From Acinetobacter pittii ATCC 19004 = CIP 70.29 (GTDB taxonomy: Bacteria; Pseudomonadota; Gammaproteobacteria; Pseudomonadales; Moraxellaceae): a DNA stretch of 64,000 nt. Position numbers and translations under genes: made by a program. This document shows positions 63,979 to 64,000 of this stretch, in pieces (positions within the stretch are counted from its first letter, which is position 1; each line of letters begins with the position of its first letter). The stretch is taken from NCBI RefSeq assembly GCF_000369045.1, contig NZ_KB849796.1, forward strand, positions 319,529 to 383,528. The letters run 5' to 3'. The notes beneath the pieces were generated by a model. The model saw only the letters and a list, made by a program, of their open reading frames with translations. It made no database searches and had not been told where the DNA came from.

Positions 63979-64000
63979 ATTATTTAAACCAATTTACTTA

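Overview
The window looks like a chromosomal segment of an Acinetobacter, most likely of the A. calcoaceticus-baumannii complex. This rests on the AT-rich composition, a gammaproteobacterial dcw tail ordered murG-murC-ddlB-ftsQ-ftsA-ftsZ-lpxC, a pyrE-crc neighbourhood, phoBR, and protein sequences that read as Moraxellaceae. No tRNA, rRNA, insertion sequence or CRISPR array was seen. The species call is inference from reading, not from a search.

Layout. 1-5.1 kb: 5' part of guaB, an MBL-fold hydrolase, a Fur-box-preceded TonB-dependent siderophore receptor, and a TMEM165/GDT1 cation transporter behind a yybP-ykoY (Mn2+) riboswitch. 5.2-9.9 kb: aceE-aceF (pyruvate dehydrogenase E1 and E2). 10-19.6 kb: an M23 peptidase, a DUF721/DciA protein and the cell-envelope and division cluster lpxC, ftsZ, ftsA, ftsQ, ddlB, murC, murG. 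19.8-25.1 kb: gshB, a siderophore receptor broken by one in-frame stop, pyrE and an exonuclease III-like crc. 25.2-25.4 kb: a gene-free stretch holding a strong candidate CsrA/RsmA-sequestering small RNA with eight GGA motifs and a terminator. 25.6-32.5 kb: an ArsC-like reductase, a DUF2147 protein, an esterase, a diguanylate cyclase, a likely operon of ankyrin protein, outer-membrane protein and dsbD, and a ribosome-hibernation factor.

32.7-39.8 kb is a purine-catabolism cluster that covers every step from urate to glyoxylate: hpxO, uraH, uraD, puuE, alc, allA, plus a nucleobase permease and a Tsx-like outer-membrane channel. 39.9-44 kb: parE, yqiA and a lipase-like hydrolase.

44-52.3 kb is the accessory part, visibly richer in A+T at its variable end. 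It holds a type VI secretion vgrG, a periplasmic protein translationally coupled to a large two-enzyme cell-wall effector (N-terminal lysozyme-like, C-terminal M23), a lipoprotein, a small secreted protein and a PgpC-like HAD phosphatase. Two similar terminators bracket this block.

52.4-64 kb returns to core genes: dsbB, gshA, several conserved proteins of unknown function, an aminotransferase, a MATE transporter, an SDR/TetR divergent pair with a perfect operator palindrome over the SDR promoter, and phoB-phoR preceded by 11-bp-spaced Pho half-sites.

The items most worth a second look are the RsmX/CsrB-like RNA at 25.2 kb, the VgrG-effector-immunity cassette, the decaying siderophore receptor, and the control elements at the transporter riboswitch, hpxO leader and SDR promoter.
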